A stretch of DNA of 64,000 nt from Erwinia billingiae Eb661 (GCF_000196615.1 NC_014306.1:868001-932000); one strand, 5' to 3'; numbered from the stretch's first letter, positions 51,365 to 60,825 are shown. Notes: generated from the sequence alone by a model not told the origin. Numbers and translations are program-made.

Positions 51365-52684
51365 TCAGACTCTTCCCGCAGACAGCTGAGGGGAATTTGC
51401 GGTCTCGTTGTCCTCAATGGGCTCAACGTTACCCATCAGGAACAGGTAGTTAATGATGCCGATCACCACCAGGGCAGCGGAAAACACCAGCGCCCAGGTG
51501 AAGGAACCGGTGGCGGCAACAATGGCACCGGTGACAATCGGACCAATGGCGCCGCCCATATTTGAGACGGTGTTTTGCAAGCCAGCGACAATTGAAACGC
51601 TGTTTTCGGGCGCGACATCACCAGGCAGCGCCCAGACCTGAGATGCGGCGACGGTGGTGCCCGATTTGGCGATGCACAGCAGTAGCACCGTCATAAACAC
51701 CGAGTCGGTAAACGGGGCGAAGCCGATACAGAGCGCCATTAAAAGGCCGATGGTCAGGAACAGTTTACGGGTGGCGGTCAGGGACAGGATCTTCTTGTGC
51801 ACGATGCGATCTGACGCCCAGCCAGCCAGCACCTCAATCACCATACCGCATAGCAGTGGCAGCGCGGCGACCATACCCATCTTGATGAAATCCATGCCTT
51901 TCTCTTTCACCAGGTAGGTTGGCAGCCAGGTAATAAAGAAGTAAGAGGTATAGTTGATGGTGAAGAAGCCAATACACATCGCCCAAATATTGCGGTAGCG
52001 CAGCAATTTGTACCATTTCATCGGTCGGACATTTTTATCGCCATGCTTACGCAGTTGTCCATCGCGGATCAGGCTGATCTCCTGCCGGCTAATATGCTTA
52101 TGATCTTCCGGGTTTTCCGAATAGATAAAGTACCAGGCAATCACCCACAGCAGGCCCACAGCACCGATGATCATAAAGGTCAGACGCCAGTCCACGGCAT
52201 AGATCATCCAGACGATCAGCGGCATGGCAACGGCACCGCCGAATTTTGAGGCGCTGTCGAACAGACCTGAAACCGTGGCGCGCTCCTTATCCGGGAACCA
52301 GCGTGCGGTGATACCGGCATTACTTGGGTAAGCCGCCGCTTCACCAACCCCCAGTGCCAGACGTAAGGCGAGCAGTGATTTAAAGCCGGTTGCCAACCCC
52401 ATCACCGAGGTGGCGATGGACCACCAGGCAACGGCAATCCCCAGCCCTTTTTTCTGGCCGTAGCGATCGGCAAACCAGCCCGCCGGGATTTGCAGCAGCG
52501 AATACGACCAGAAAAATGCGGCCATAATAAAGCCCATCATTTCCGGATCCAGACTGAGCTCATCGATCAGATGCGGTGCCGCAGCCGATAGCACGGTGCG
52601 GTCAATATAGTTAATGGCGATTGCCAGCCACATCAGGCCTGCAATCCACCAGCGAATACGGGTGTTACCTGCTTGAGTCTTCAT
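51365..52684 (-). CDS. MFS transporter, anion:cation symporter family (copy 2)
   Basis: This 439-residue transporter has the ACS signatures INYIDRTVLSAAAPHL, QIPAGWFADRYGQKKG and GVGEAAAYPSNAGITARWFPDKER, and a long central loop (NPEDHKHISRQEISLI). The order Fe-ADH, DapA-type, dehydrogenase, then this gene suggests it imports an acid sugar or dicarboxylate used by those enzymes. Confidence 0.92.
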   Translation of the reverse strand: MKTQAGNTRIRWWIAGLMWLAIAINYIDRTVLSAAAPHLIDELSLDPEMMGFIMAAFFWSYSLLQIPAGWFADRYGQKKGLGIAVAWWSIATSVMGLATGFKSLLALRLALGVGEAAAYPSNAGITARWFPDKERATVSGLFDSASKFGGAVAMPLIVWMIYAVDWRLTFMIIGAVGLLWVIAWYFIYSENPEDHKHISRQEISLIRDGQLRKHGDKNVRPMKWYKLLRYRNIWAMCIGFFTINYTSYFFITWLPTYLVKEKGMDFIKMGMVAALPLLCGMVIEVLAGWASDRIVHKKILSLTATRKLFLTIGLLMALCIGFAPFTDSVFMTVLLLCIAKSGTTVAASQVWALPGDVAPENSVSIVAGLQNTVSNMGGAIGPIVTGAIVAATGSFTWALVFSAALVVIGIINYLFLMGNVEPIEDNETANSPQLSAGRV

Positions 52685-52768
52685 AGTGATAGCCCGGTAC
52701 AGAGGTGATTAATGGCCGAATCAGGGTTCGGCTTCTTGGGTCGGGACGAACGCGATGCCCGGTTTTTT

Positions 52769-53722
52769 TTATAACGAGTTCATGATGTTGACAGGTCTTG
52801 ACTGCTCTTTGACACACTGCACGATTTGCTGCACGCAGCGTTCGCCAATCGCGCTGATCGCCCCGTCGGTATAACCTGCGATATGCGACGTGGGGATAAA
52901 GTTCGCCAGAGAAAAAAGGGGATGTTCGCTCAGAGGCTCGTGATCAAAGACATCGGCAGCCGCGCCAGCAATCACGTTGTCTGCCAGGGCCTGATACAGA
53001 TCCGTTTCGCTGACTACGCCACCGCGTGAGACGTTGAACAGAAAGGCGGACTTTTTCATCTTGCGCAGACGCTCAGCATCAAACAGGTTGCGGGTTTCAT
53101 CGGTGAGCGGCGTATGCAGCGTGATGAAATCGCTCTCTTCGGTCAGCCGATCCATCGAAACAAACGCGATGTTGTGTTCGGCAGCAAAGGTCTTATCCGG
53201 ATAAAAATCAAAGGCCAGCACGCGCATATTGAAACCGCTTGCCCTGAGTGCAACCTGCTTACCGATATTGCCCAGGCCGATAATGCCCAGCGTTTTGCCG
53301 TAGACATCGGTGGCGAAAATGCGCGGCCAGTGGCCTGCACGGGTTTCTACCGCCGCCGTCGTCACCTGACGTGCGGCATTCAGGATCAGCGCAAAAGCGA
53401 AGTCCGCTACCGCATGCTTATTGGCATCAGGCACGTTAGTGACATAAATGCCTCTGGCTTGCGTGGCCTTCAGGTTAATGTTATCGACGCCAACACCGTG
53501 CTTGCAGACGATCTTTAACTGCGGCGCGCGATCCAGCAGCGCGTCATTGACTTCGGTAAAGGCCACGATCATTGCGACGGTGTCGGTGAGGTGCGGTTCG
53601 AGCGCGCTCAGCGGGGCATCTGCTGGCAGAGTAATCAGCTCAAAACCCTGGGCCTGCAAATCGCGGATCGGCTGCGCATCGTATTTGGCAAATGAGGGTG
53701 AGGTACAAATCACTTTCATCAT
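52769..53722 (-). CDS. D-isomer-specific 2-hydroxyacid dehydrogenase
   Basis: This 317-residue NAD(P)-dependent dehydrogenase has the Rossmann motif IIGLGNIGKQVALR, the catalytic Arg in NVSRGGVVSETDL, Glu in DHEPLSEHPLF and His in TSHIAGYT. It resembles phosphoglycerate-dehydrogenase-like short enzymes without a regulatory ACT domain, so it is catabolic or detoxifying rather than SerA. The first of two ATGs (53722) has the AAGGAAACC ribosome site. It is 49 bp after the DapA-family gene and may reduce or oxidise its product. Confidence 0.92.
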   Translation of the reverse strand: MMKVICTSPSFAKYDAQPIRDLQAQGFELITLPADAPLSALEPHLTDTVAMIVAFTEVNDALLDRAPQLKIVCKHGVGVDNINLKATQARGIYVTNVPDANKHAVADFAFALILNAARQVTTAAVETRAGHWPRIFATDVYGKTLGIIGLGNIGKQVALRASGFNMRVLAFDFYPDKTFAAEHNIAFVSMDRLTEESDFITLHTPLTDETRNLFDAERLRKMKKSAFLFNVSRGGVVSETDLYQALADNVIAGAAADVFDHEPLSEHPLFSLANFIPTSHIAGYTDGAISAIGERCVQQIVQCVKEQSRPVNIMNSL

Positions 53723-53771
53723 GGTTTCCTTGGTGTGAATGCGGGCAACGCCTGCGCGGTGCCGCTCAAAA

Positions 53772-54656
53772 TTATTGCGTGTACTGGGTGACGATCTGGC
53801 GAATACGCTGCTCTTCTTCTGCGCTGAAGCACACGGCATAGCGGCTTTCACCGACATCATGGCCCATTAGCGCGACGGCTTTTTTCACCGCCGCAGGGGA
53901 GAACCCGACGCTATAGAGATCGGTGCGCAACCCGGTGACGTTTTCCTGCGCCTTGCGGGAACCGTCGATATCCCCGGCGTTGAAGCGCGCCCAGATCGCG
54001 TTAATTTCTTTTGGTGCGACGTTGGCCAGCCCGGAAATACAGGCGGAGCATCCTTCAATAAAGCCCTGATGGATCAGTGAATCCGGTCCGTTAAGCACGT
54101 TGAAATTCTCAATGCCTTCCGCCGCCTGCAAGAAGCCTTTCAGGCTTTCATAGCTGCCCGCGCTGTCTTTAATGCCGATAATATTCGGGTGCGCGGCGAG
54201 CGTGCGCACGGTGGCGGGCTCAAGCGTATTGCCGGTGCGGGCCGGGATGTTGTAGAGGAACACGGGCACATCCAACGCATCGGCTACCGCTCGGTAATGG
54301 GCAATCAGCTCTTCCTGCTTGAGCGGCACGAAGTACGGCGTGATCACTGAAACAGCATCGACACCCAGCGCAGCAACCTGCTGACCGAGACGAATGGTTT
54401 CACGGGTGGAGATCTCACCAACATGTGCCACTACAGAGGCTGTGCCCGCCACTTCATCCACGCAGGTTTTGGTCACGGCCAGCTTCTCCTGCTCGTTCAG
54501 CACAAAGAATTCGCCATTGGTGCCGCCGCAGAAAATACCGTTGCCAGCCGCCAGTTGACGCTGGATCTGCACGCGCATTGCCGCTTCGTTGTAGTCGCCT
54601 GCAGCGGTAAAAGGGGTGACGATGGCGGTCAGTACGCCGGTAATTTTTTTACTCAT
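53772..54656 (-). CDS. DapA/NAL-family aldolase or lyase
   Basis: This 294-residue class I aldolase superfamily member has the phosphate-type motif GGTNGEFFVLN, the proton-relay Y135 in FLYNIPARTG and the Schiff-base lysine K163 in IGIKDSAG. The superfamily includes dihydrodipicolinate synthase, N-acetylneuraminate lyase and 2-keto-3-deoxy sugar acid aldolases. The catabolic setting makes a 2-keto-3-deoxy acid aldolase or dehydratase more likely than DapA. It is 17 bp after the iron alcohol dehydrogenase. Confidence 0.92.
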   Translation of the reverse strand: MSKKITGVLTAIVTPFTAAGDYNEAAMRVQIQRQLAAGNGIFCGGTNGEFFVLNEQEKLAVTKTCVDEVAGTASVVAHVGEISTRETIRLGQQVAALGVDAVSVITPYFVPLKQEELIAHYRAVADALDVPVFLYNIPARTGNTLEPATVRTLAAHPNIIGIKDSAGSYESLKGFLQAAEGIENFNVLNGPDSLIHQGFIEGCSACISGLANVAPKEINAIWARFNAGDIDGSRKAQENVTGLRTDLYSVGFSPAAVKKAVALMGHDVGESRYAVCFSAEEEQRIRQIVTQYTQ

Positions 54657-54673
54657 GGTGTCCTCGTAAAGTG

Positions 54674-55828
54674 TTAGCGATTCTGGGTCGGGAACAGCGT
54701 CAGGTAGACGTCTCGCACGTCATTGGCACTGACCGGGGCAGGCACATTTTTCATCAGACGCTGGACGTCCAGCGCGGCCTCAACCAGGTAAGGCAGGTGA
54801 TCGGAACCAATGCCCAGTTCATCCAGGCTGGCAGGCAGCTTCAGCCGCTTCACCAGCGCGGAGAAGTAGTCGACCAACGCCAGTGATTTCTGTTCATCGC
54901 TCAGCGAAAGGTTGGCATCCGGCAGTAGGTCGTAGGCCTGGGCAAATTTGGTTACAGCGGCCGGGCGCACGAAGCGCATACAGGGTGCCAGCAGAATGGC
55001 GTTCGCCACGCCGTGAGGAATGTGATATTTGCCGCCCAGCGGGTAGGACATGGCATGAACCAGATGCGTACCGGCATGGGCAATCGCCGCGCCGCCGTAG
55101 TAAGACGCCCACAGCATATCCAGCCTTGCTACCAGATTTTCCGGTTCGGCCACGGCGGTTTCCAGGCTGGTAAACAGCTTTTTCAGGCCGATCAGCGCGT
55201 AGTTATCGCTGACCGGGTTGGAGACGGTGGCGGTAAAACATTCAATCAGATGGCAAAGCGCATCAATGCCGGTCGAGGAGGCGATATGCGCGGGCATGCT
55301 GGTGGTTAGTTCAGGTGCCAGCACGACATAATCCGGTAGCATCACCGGGGAGATGATGCCGACCTTGGTCTCTTTTTCAGGGATAGCTAATATGGCATTC
55401 GGCGTGGCTTCAGAGCCGGTGCCGGCAGTAGTGGGGATCAGTAACGACGCCGTGCGGTTCTGCGGTTTTTCACCGTTTAGCAACGCCGCAAGCGTCGGTG
55501 CATTTTCCACGCACAACACCGAAAGCAGCTTAGCCACGTCCAGCACGCTGCCGCCGCCCACACCAATGACTAAATCAATGCCCTGGATATCCAGCGTCGC
55601 CACAATGGCCGCCACATCATGCTGACTCGGCTCCGGCGGCACGCTGTCGATCATTTTTACCGTCGGCACGGTGTCGCAAATCTGCTTAATCAACGTCTGC
55701 ACTAAAGGGATGCCGCCGATGTTCTTGTCAGTCACCAACAGGACGTGCTGTCGGTTCTTTAGCAGATAGCCAATATCATTGAGTGTCTGATAGCCACTGA
55801 TTATTGTGCTGTTAATATTCATTGTCAT
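54674..55828 (-). CDS. Iron-containing alcohol dehydrogenase
   Basis: This 384-residue group III dehydrogenase has the NAD-binding GVGGGSVLDVAK, the PTTAGTGSEAT segment and the metal ligands in TGIDALCHLIECF and HAMSYPLGGKYHIPHG. Its alcohol or hydroxyacid substrate is unknown; lactaldehyde, 4-hydroxybutyrate and similar short substrates are common in the family. It heads the leftward unit, about 200 bp from the divergent kinase. The second ATG (55822) has slightly better ribosome-site spacing. Confidence 0.92.
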   Translation of the reverse strand: MTMNINSTIISGYQTLNDIGYLLKNRQHVLLVTDKNIGGIPLVQTLIKQICDTVPTVKMIDSVPPEPSQHDVAAIVATLDIQGIDLVIGVGGGSVLDVAKLLSVLCVENAPTLAALLNGEKPQNRTASLLIPTTAGTGSEATPNAILAIPEKETKVGIISPVMLPDYVVLAPELTTSMPAHIASSTGIDALCHLIECFTATVSNPVSDNYALIGLKKLFTSLETAVAEPENLVARLDMLWASYYGGAAIAHAGTHLVHAMSYPLGGKYHIPHGVANAILLAPCMRFVRPAAVTKFAQAYDLLPDANLSLSDEQKSLALVDYFSALVKRLKLPASLDELGIGSDHLPYLVEAALDVQRLMKNVPAPVSANDVRDVYLTLFPTQNR

Positions 55829-55937
55829 ACCTTGTCTCTGCCCTTGCTTTCCGCTAAGGGTGATTTTATTTCGTCATTTACTCGTCTGAGCCTCACGAGC
55901 AGTGCCTAATTTTATAGGACAAATTGATTTTGATTAA

Positions 55938-55953
55938 TTTGATCTTGCTCACA
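55938..55953. promoter_or_regulatory. CRP-like site in the divergent promoter region
   Basis: TTTGA-N6-TCACA matches the CRP consensus TGTGA-N6-TCACA with one mismatch. It lies between the divergent iron alcohol dehydrogenase and kinase genes, where catabolite activation of both units would be expected. Confidence 0.55.
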
Positions 55954-55981
55954 TATAATCAATCATGATTGAATATAATCA
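55954..55981. promoter_or_regulatory. Candidate operator for the divergent acid-sugar units
   Basis: TATAATCA occurs at 55954 and again at 55974, 20 bp apart (two helical turns). Between them lies TCAATCATGATTGA (55959-55972), a perfect 14-bp palindrome that overlaps the first copy. It is a good candidate for the DeoR regulator encoded at 58.3 kb, but no binding data exist. Confidence 0.5.
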
Positions 55982-56026
55982 TTATCAGCGAGAGCAATGG
56001 GCTTTCCCTCGCATTCAGGAGAAGAG

Positions 56027-57334
56027 ATGACTCAGCGTCTGTGGAAGACACCCGTGCTGGTGGTCGCCGATGACTTTACCGGAGCCAACGATGCGGGAAG
56101 CGGGTTGGCGATAGCGGGTGCCAGGGTCAACGTGCTGTTTGCTGTTGAAGCGCAGGCTGAAGCGCACAGTGCCGATGTCTGGGTGATCAACACCGATAGC
56201 CGTGCCGCCAGTCCCGGGCTGGCTGCCGGCCGCACCAGAGCAGCCGTGGAGCGTTGGGCCGATATCGCCCGCGAGGGTTGGGTATTTAAGAAGATCGATT
56301 CCACCCTGCGCGGGAATCCTGGCGCCGAAATTGAGGCGGCTTTTCGGGCAAGCGGCGCGGCCGTGGGGTTGGTGGTGCCTGCGGTGCCCAGGCTTGGACG
56401 AACCACACGGCAGGGAAGCTGCTATATCCATGGCGTGTTGCTGACCGACACCGAATATGCCAGCGATCCTAAAACGCCGCTCAATCATGCGAGCGTACAG
56501 GCAAGATTGCTGGAGCAAAGCTCACTGGCCTGCGGAGAGATTACGTTGCAGGACGTTCGCCAGTCCGATCTTCAGGACGTGGTGGCCCGCGCCATAGCGC
56601 AGGGGCATCAGTTGCTGGTGGTTGATGCCGAGACCGATGAGGACCTGCAGCGCATTATGCAGGCTGCCTCACTGCTTGAACCGCGCCCGTTACTGGCGGG
56701 CGCCGCTGGACTGAGCGATGCGCTAAGCAGGCATCTGGCTGGCGTTCCTGTCGCACCTGCTGTTACGGGCATGGGGAATGCAGGCCCGGTTCTGGCGGTT
56801 GTCGGTTCGATGAGTGAAGTTGCCCAGCAGCAGCTTGAGCAGTTGCAAAAACATCATGTGCTGCAACTGATTGATGTCGATATTGAGGCGATTTTTACCG
56901 GCCACACGGATTTGACTGCCTTAAGGCAGATGGCGATTGAGGCGATGCGGGCGGGGCAGCACTGCATGATCCGCACCTGTCAGCAGTCCACTCAGCGGCA
57001 GGCGATTGCCGGACTGTGCCAGCGTTATAGCCTGAGTCGCCAGCAGTTGGGCGATACGATTTGCGGCTTTCTGGCGACATTAACGCGGCAAGTGCTCGAT
57101 GAAGTGACGCCGGCAGGTCTGTATCTCTCGGGTGGCGATGTGGCGATTGCGGTGGCGCAGGGATTGGGCGCTGAAGGCTTCCAGATTCACGGACAGGTGG
57201 CGGGCTGCGTGCCTTACGGCCATCTGCTGAAAGTAAAAAATGACCTGCTGGTGCTTACCAAGGCCGGCGGCTTTGGTGATGACACCACCCTGGTAGAAGT
57301 TTTTCGTTTTATTGAGGAGAAGGCGAGTGAGTAA
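56027..57334 (+). CDS. DUF1537 four-carbon acid sugar kinase
   Basis: This 435-residue ATP-dependent kinase belongs to DUF1537, whose characterised members phosphorylate D-threonate, D-erythronate or L-threonate. The N-terminal substrate domain begins VVADDFTGANDAG and includes KKIDSTLRGNPGAEI; the C-terminal nucleotide domain has SGGDVAIAV and the KAGGFGDD ending. The start MTQRLWKTP has AGGAGAAG. It overlaps the PdxA2 gene by 8 nt, and the pair matches the DtnK/PdxA2 order of the D-threonate route, whose product is dihydroxyacetone phosphate. Confidence 0.93.
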   Translation: MTQRLWKTPVLVVADDFTGANDAGSGLAIAGARVNVLFAVEAQAEAHSADVWVINTDSRAASPGLAAGRTRAAVERWADIAREGWVFKKIDSTLRGNPGAEIEAAFRASGAAVGLVVPAVPRLGRTTRQGSCYIHGVLLTDTEYASDPKTPLNHASVQARLLEQSSLACGEITLQDVRQSDLQDVVARAIAQGHQLLVVDAETDEDLQRIMQAASLLEPRPLLAGAAGLSDALSRHLAGVPVAPAVTGMGNAGPVLAVVGSMSEVAQQQLEQLQKHHVLQLIDVDIEAIFTGHTDLTALRQMAIEAMRAGQHCMIRTCQQSTQRQAIAGLCQRYSLSRQQLGDTICGFLATLTRQVLDEVTPAGLYLSGGDVAIAVAQGLGAEGFQIHGQVAGCVPYGHLLKVKNDLLVLTKAGGFGDDTTLVEVFRFIEEKASE

Positions 57335-58307
57335 AATTATTGCGATTACCATGGGCGACCCGGCGGGTATTGGTCCGGAAATTATCATCAAATCACTGGC
57401 CGAAGGCGAGCTTTCCGGGGCACCCGCGGTGGTGATCGGCTGTGCCAGTACGCTGCGCCGCATTATGGCGATGGGCATTACGCCTCAGGCGGAGCTGCGG
57501 GTGCTGGATAAGGTCGCCGATGCGCACTTTGCGCCGGGCATCATCAATGTTATCGACGAACCGCTTGCCGATCCGGATGCGTTGCAAGCCGGGGTGGTGC
57601 AGGTTGCCGCAGGCGATCTGGCTTATCGTTGTGTGAAGCGAGCCACCGAGCTGGCGATGGCCGGTGAAGTGCAGGCCATTGCTACCGCGCCGTTGAATAA
57701 AGAGGCGTTGCATTCAGCCGGGCATCTTTATCCCGGGCACACCGAACTGCTGGCTAAGCTGACCGACACCAAAGATTATGGCATGGTGCTGTTCACCGAC
57801 CGTTTGAAGGTGATTCATGTCACCACCCATATTGCGCTGCGCAAGTTCCTCGACACGCTGAACCGTGACCGCGTGGAAACGGTGATTACCATGGCGGATA
57901 CCTTCCTTAAGCGTGTTGGCTTTGAGAATCCGCGTATTGCAGTGGCGGGCGTCAACCCGCATGCCGGGGAAAATGGTCTGTTTGGCGATGAAGAGATCAC
58001 CCTGGTCGGCCCTGCGGTTGAGGCGATGAAGGCCAAAGGCCTGACGGTAACCGGGCCTTGCCCGCCGGACACGGTTTTCCTGCAATGCTACGAAGGCCAG
58101 TACGATATCGTGGTAGCGATGTATCACGACCAGGGGCACATTCCGCTGAAGCTTTTGGGCTTCTATGATGGTGTAAATATCACCGCCGGGCTGCCGTTTA
58201 TCAGGACCTCGGCTGACCATGGAACGGCATTTGATATTGCCTGGACAGGTAAAGCGAAGTCTGAGAGCATGGCGATCTCCATCCAGTTAGCGATGCAGCT
58301 CGCATAA
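57327..58307 (+). CDS. pdxA2: PdxA2, 4-phospho-threonate-type 3-dehydrogenase
   Basis: PdxA2 oxidises and decarboxylates a 4-phospho acid sugar to dihydroxyacetone phosphate in the DUF1537 pathways. The 326-residue product (GTG start, VSKIIAITMGDPAGIGPE, with AGGAG upstream) has the PdxA metal site histidines in GHTELLAKL, YHDQGHIPLK and SADHGTAFDIAW. It is the PdxA paralogue, not the B6 enzyme, as judged from its operon with the kinase and DeoR regulator. A TTG at 57312 is an alternative but unlikely start. Confidence 0.93.
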   Translation: MSKIIAITMGDPAGIGPEIIIKSLAEGELSGAPAVVIGCASTLRRIMAMGITPQAELRVLDKVADAHFAPGIINVIDEPLADPDALQAGVVQVAAGDLAYRCVKRATELAMAGEVQAIATAPLNKEALHSAGHLYPGHTELLAKLTDTKDYGMVLFTDRLKVIHVTTHIALRKFLDTLNRDRVETVITMADTFLKRVGFENPRIAVAGVNPHAGENGLFGDEEITLVGPAVEAMKAKGLTVTGPCPPDTVFLQCYEGQYDIVVAMYHDQGHIPLKLLGFYDGVNITAGLPFIRTSADHGTAFDIAWTGKAKSESMAISIQLAMQLA

Positions 58308-58313
58308 GGACAT

Positions 58314-59078
58314 ATGAAGGGACAAAGCCGCCTCGATCAGATTATGGACTATCTGAAAAGCCATAATCTGGTGACTGTCGATCAACTGGTGGCGGCTATT
58401 TCCACGTCGCCAGCCACGATCCGACGGGATTTAATCAAGCTCGACCAGGAAGGCGTGATTAGCCGCACGCACGGCGGTGTCACCCTGAACCGCTTCATCC
58501 CCGCTCAGCCGACCACGCTGGAAAAAATGCAGCGTAATCTGGTCGAAAAGCAGGCCATTGCGCAGGCGGCGGCCAGCCTGGTGAAGTCCGGTGATTCAGT
58601 GGTACTGGACGCCGGTACCACCATGTTGGAGCTGGCGCGTCACCTGACGCACCTGCAACTGCGGGTGATCACCTCAGATTTGCATATCGCGCTGTTTCTC
58701 TCAGAATTTAAGCAGATTGAAGTGACCATTATCGGCGGGCGGATCGACGACTCCAGCCAGTCTTGCGTTGGCGACCACGGCCGCAGATTATTGAAAAACA
58801 TCTATCCGGACGTGGCGTTCGTCAGCTGTAATTCATGGAGTATGGAAAAAGGCATTACCACGCCAACGGAAGAGAAAGCCGGACTAAAAGAGGATCTGCT
58901 GGGCAATGCGCGCCGTCGTGTGCTGCTGGCAGACAGCAGTAAGTACGGGTCATGGTCATTGTTCTGCGTATCACCGTTGCAAAACCTCACCGACATCATC
59001 ACCGATTCCCATCTCAGTGAAGAAGGGCAGAGCGCGCTGCGCGATCAGGCGTTCACCCTGACCCTGACCAGCGCCTGA
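58314..59078 (+). CDS. DeoR-family regulator
   Basis: This 254-residue repressor has the DeoR helix-turn-helix at residues 1-57 ([38 protein letters not shown], read in parts) and the sugar-phosphate-sensing C-terminal domain with [15 protein letters not shown] and DSSKYG. It is 6 bp after pdxA2, so it is co-transcribed and probably autoregulatory. A sugar-phosphate intermediate of the pathway would be the expected effector. Confidence 0.93.
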   Translation: MKGQSRLDQIMDYLKSHNLVTVDQLVAAISTSPATIRRDLIKLDQEGVISRTHGGVTLNRFIPAQPTTLEKMQRNLVEKQAIAQAAASLVKSGDSVVLDAGTTMLELARHLTHLQLRVITSDLHIALFLSEFKQIEVTIIGGRIDDSSQSCVGDHGRRLLKNIYPDVAFVSCNSWSMEKGITTPTEEKAGLKEDLLGNARRRVLLADSSKYGSWSLFCVSPLQNLTDIITDSHLSEEGQSALRDQAFTLTLTSA

Positions 59079-59082
59079 CGCC

Positions 59083-59112
59083 AAAAAAAACGGGCGGCCC
59101 TGAGGCCACCCG
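59083..59112 (-). terminator. Rho-independent terminator of speE-speD
   Basis: CGGGCGGCC (59091-59099) pairs with GGCCACCCG (59104-59112), one wobble, loop CTGA. On the minus strand the stem is followed by eight Ts (59090-59083). It also lies just after the deoR gene on the other strand. Confidence 0.9.
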
Positions 59113-59131
59113 CTTCTTAACGCCATAACCC

Positions 59132-59941
59132 TTACAGCGATTTTGATCCCACGGCCGGAATATTGCGCCCGTAGTAAATTTCACGCATCTCTTTCCACAG
59201 CAGATCGGTAATACGCTTGTGCTCTTGCGGGCTCAGGTCTTCCGGTCGGGTGTTAAACAGATAGTGTTTCAAATCAAACTCTTTCAGCAGCATCTTGGTA
59301 TGGAAGATGTTCTCCTGATAGACGTTCACATCCAGCATGTCGTACATCGATTTCATGTCTTCAGACATAAAGTTCTGAATCGAATTGATCTGGTGATCGA
59401 TGTAGTGCTTCAGGCCATTCACATCGCGGGTAAAGCCGCGCACGCGATAGTCGATGGTGACAATGTCGGATTCCAGCTGGTGAATTAAGTAGTTCAACGC
59501 CTTCAGCGGCGAAATCACCCCACAGGTGGAGACTTCAATATCCGCGCGGAAGGTGCAGAGTCCGCCTTCCGGGTGGCTCTCCGGGTAGGTGTGCACGCAG
59601 ATATGGCTCTTATCCAGATGCGCCACCACCGAGTTAGGTAACGGGCCCGGATGTTCCGAGGTATCAATATCTTTCGGGTCGATCGGCTCTTCGCTGACCA
59701 AAATGGTCACGCTGGCCCCTTGAGGCTCGTAGTCCTGGCGCGCGATATTCAGCACGTTTGCGCCAATAATCGAACAGGTCTCGCTGAGGATCTCCGTCAG
59801 GCGGTTGGCGTTGTACTGCTCATCAATGTACGCAATGTATCCGTCACGCTCAGCATCTGTGTTGGCGTAACAGATATCGTAGATACAAAAACTCAGGCTC
59901 TTTGTCAGGTTATTGAAGCCGTGTAGTTTAAGCTTTTGCAA
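59132..59941 (-). CDS. speD: SpeD, S-adenosylmethionine decarboxylase proenzyme
   Basis: SpeD decarboxylates S-adenosylmethionine to give the aminopropyl donor for spermidine. The 269-residue proenzyme (E. coli 264) self-cleaves between K111 and S112 in [16 protein letters not shown], turning the serine into the pyruvoyl cofactor. The protein is highly conserved apart from a five-residue longer C-terminus. It lies 14 bp after speE and forms the speED operon. Confidence 0.97.
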   Translation of the reverse strand: MQKLKLHGFNNLTKSLSFCIYDICYANTDAERDGYIAYIDEQYNANRLTEILSETCSIIGANVLNIARQDYEPQGASVTILVSEEPIDPKDIDTSEHPGPLPNSVVAHLDKSHICVHTYPESHPEGGLCTFRADIEVSTCGVISPLKALNYLIHQLESDIVTIDYRVRGFTRDVNGLKHYIDHQINSIQNFMSEDMKSMYDMLDVNVYQENIFHTKMLLKEFDLKHYLFNTRPEDLSPQEHKRITDLLWKEMREIYYGRNIPAVGSKSL

Positions 59942-59955
59942 TTTCGTTCACCCCC

Positions 59956-60825
59956 TTAAACGCCCGGCTGGTCGGCCAGCGCATTCAACAAATATTGTGG
60001 CAGGGCAAAGCTGCCCGTGTGGATCGCCGGATTATAGTAGCGACAGGTCAGGTTTGCCGCGGTAAAACGGGCCTGAAGCGTGGCGCTGTCAAGCTGGCGC
60101 AGCGCGGGATTGTTGCTGGCCCAGGCGAACGTCATAATGCCACCGTAATAGGTTGGGATCGCCGCCTGATAGAAGCTGACGTCGCTAAAGTAGTGGCTCA
60201 GTTTGCGGTGACTGTTAACCGCTTCCTCCTGCTGCAGGAAGCAAACGCCATTCTGCGCCACGAAGATGCCATTTTCATTAAGGCAACGCTGGCAACCTTC
60301 GTAAAATTCCGAGGTGAACAGGCTTTCTCCCGGACCGATCGGATCGGTGCAGTCAGAAATGATCACATCAAACTTTTCGCTGCACTGAGCGACAAAGTTC
60401 ACGCCATCGTCAATCACCAGCTTAAAACGCGGATCGTCGTACGCACCGGCGCTGTGATTTGGCAGATACTGCTGGCAGAACGTCACCACGCCCGCATCGA
60501 TCTCCACCATGGTGATCTGTTCGATATTTTTATGACGGCTGACTTCACGCAGCATGGCGCCATCGCCACCGCCAATAATCAATACGCGTTTTGCTGCGCC
60601 ATGCGCGAGAAGGGGAACGTGGGTCATCATCTCGTGATAAATGAACTCATCGCGCTCGGTCGTTTGTACCACACCGTCCAGCGCCATAACGCGACCTAAC
60701 GCGGCATTCTCAAAGATGACTAAATCCTGATGACCGGTCTGTTCACGGTACAGGATCTTATCGACAGAAAAGTACTGTCCAAACCCGGTATGAAGCGTTT
60801 CATACCACATTTCTTTTTCGGCCAT
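59956..60825 (-). CDS. speE: SpeE, spermidine synthase
   Basis: SpeE transfers the aminopropyl group to putrescine. The 289-residue product (E. coli 288) has the spermidine-synthase signature [18 protein letters not shown], the acidic site DDGVNFV and the catalytic-region motif [23 protein letters not shown] precedes the ATG. It is the first gene of speED; an 18-bp inverted repeat lies in the promoter region. Confidence 0.97.
   Translation of the reverse strand: MAEKEMWYETLHTGFGQYFSVDKILYREQTGHQDLVIFENAALGRVMALDGVVQTTERDEFIYHEMMTHVPLLAHGAAKRVLIIGGGDGAMLREVSRHKNIEQITMVEIDAGVVTFCQQYLPNHSAGAYDDPRFKLVIDDGVNFVAQCSEKFDVIISDCTDPIGPGESLFTSEFYEGCQRCLNENGIFVAQNGVCFLQQEEAVNSHRKLSHYFSDVSFYQAAIPTYYGGIMTFAWASNNPALRQLDSATLQARFTAANLTCRYYNPAIHTGSFALPQYLLNALADQPGV

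Noticed and set aside
53772..54656. DapA-family gene as the lysine-pathway dapA
   Set aside because: Setting among sugar-acid dehydrogenases and carriers argues for a catabolic aldolase or lyase instead.
37660..59131. Accessory blocks as a prophage or integrative element
   Set aside because: No integrase, phage structural gene, tRNA site, attachment repeats or transposase was seen.
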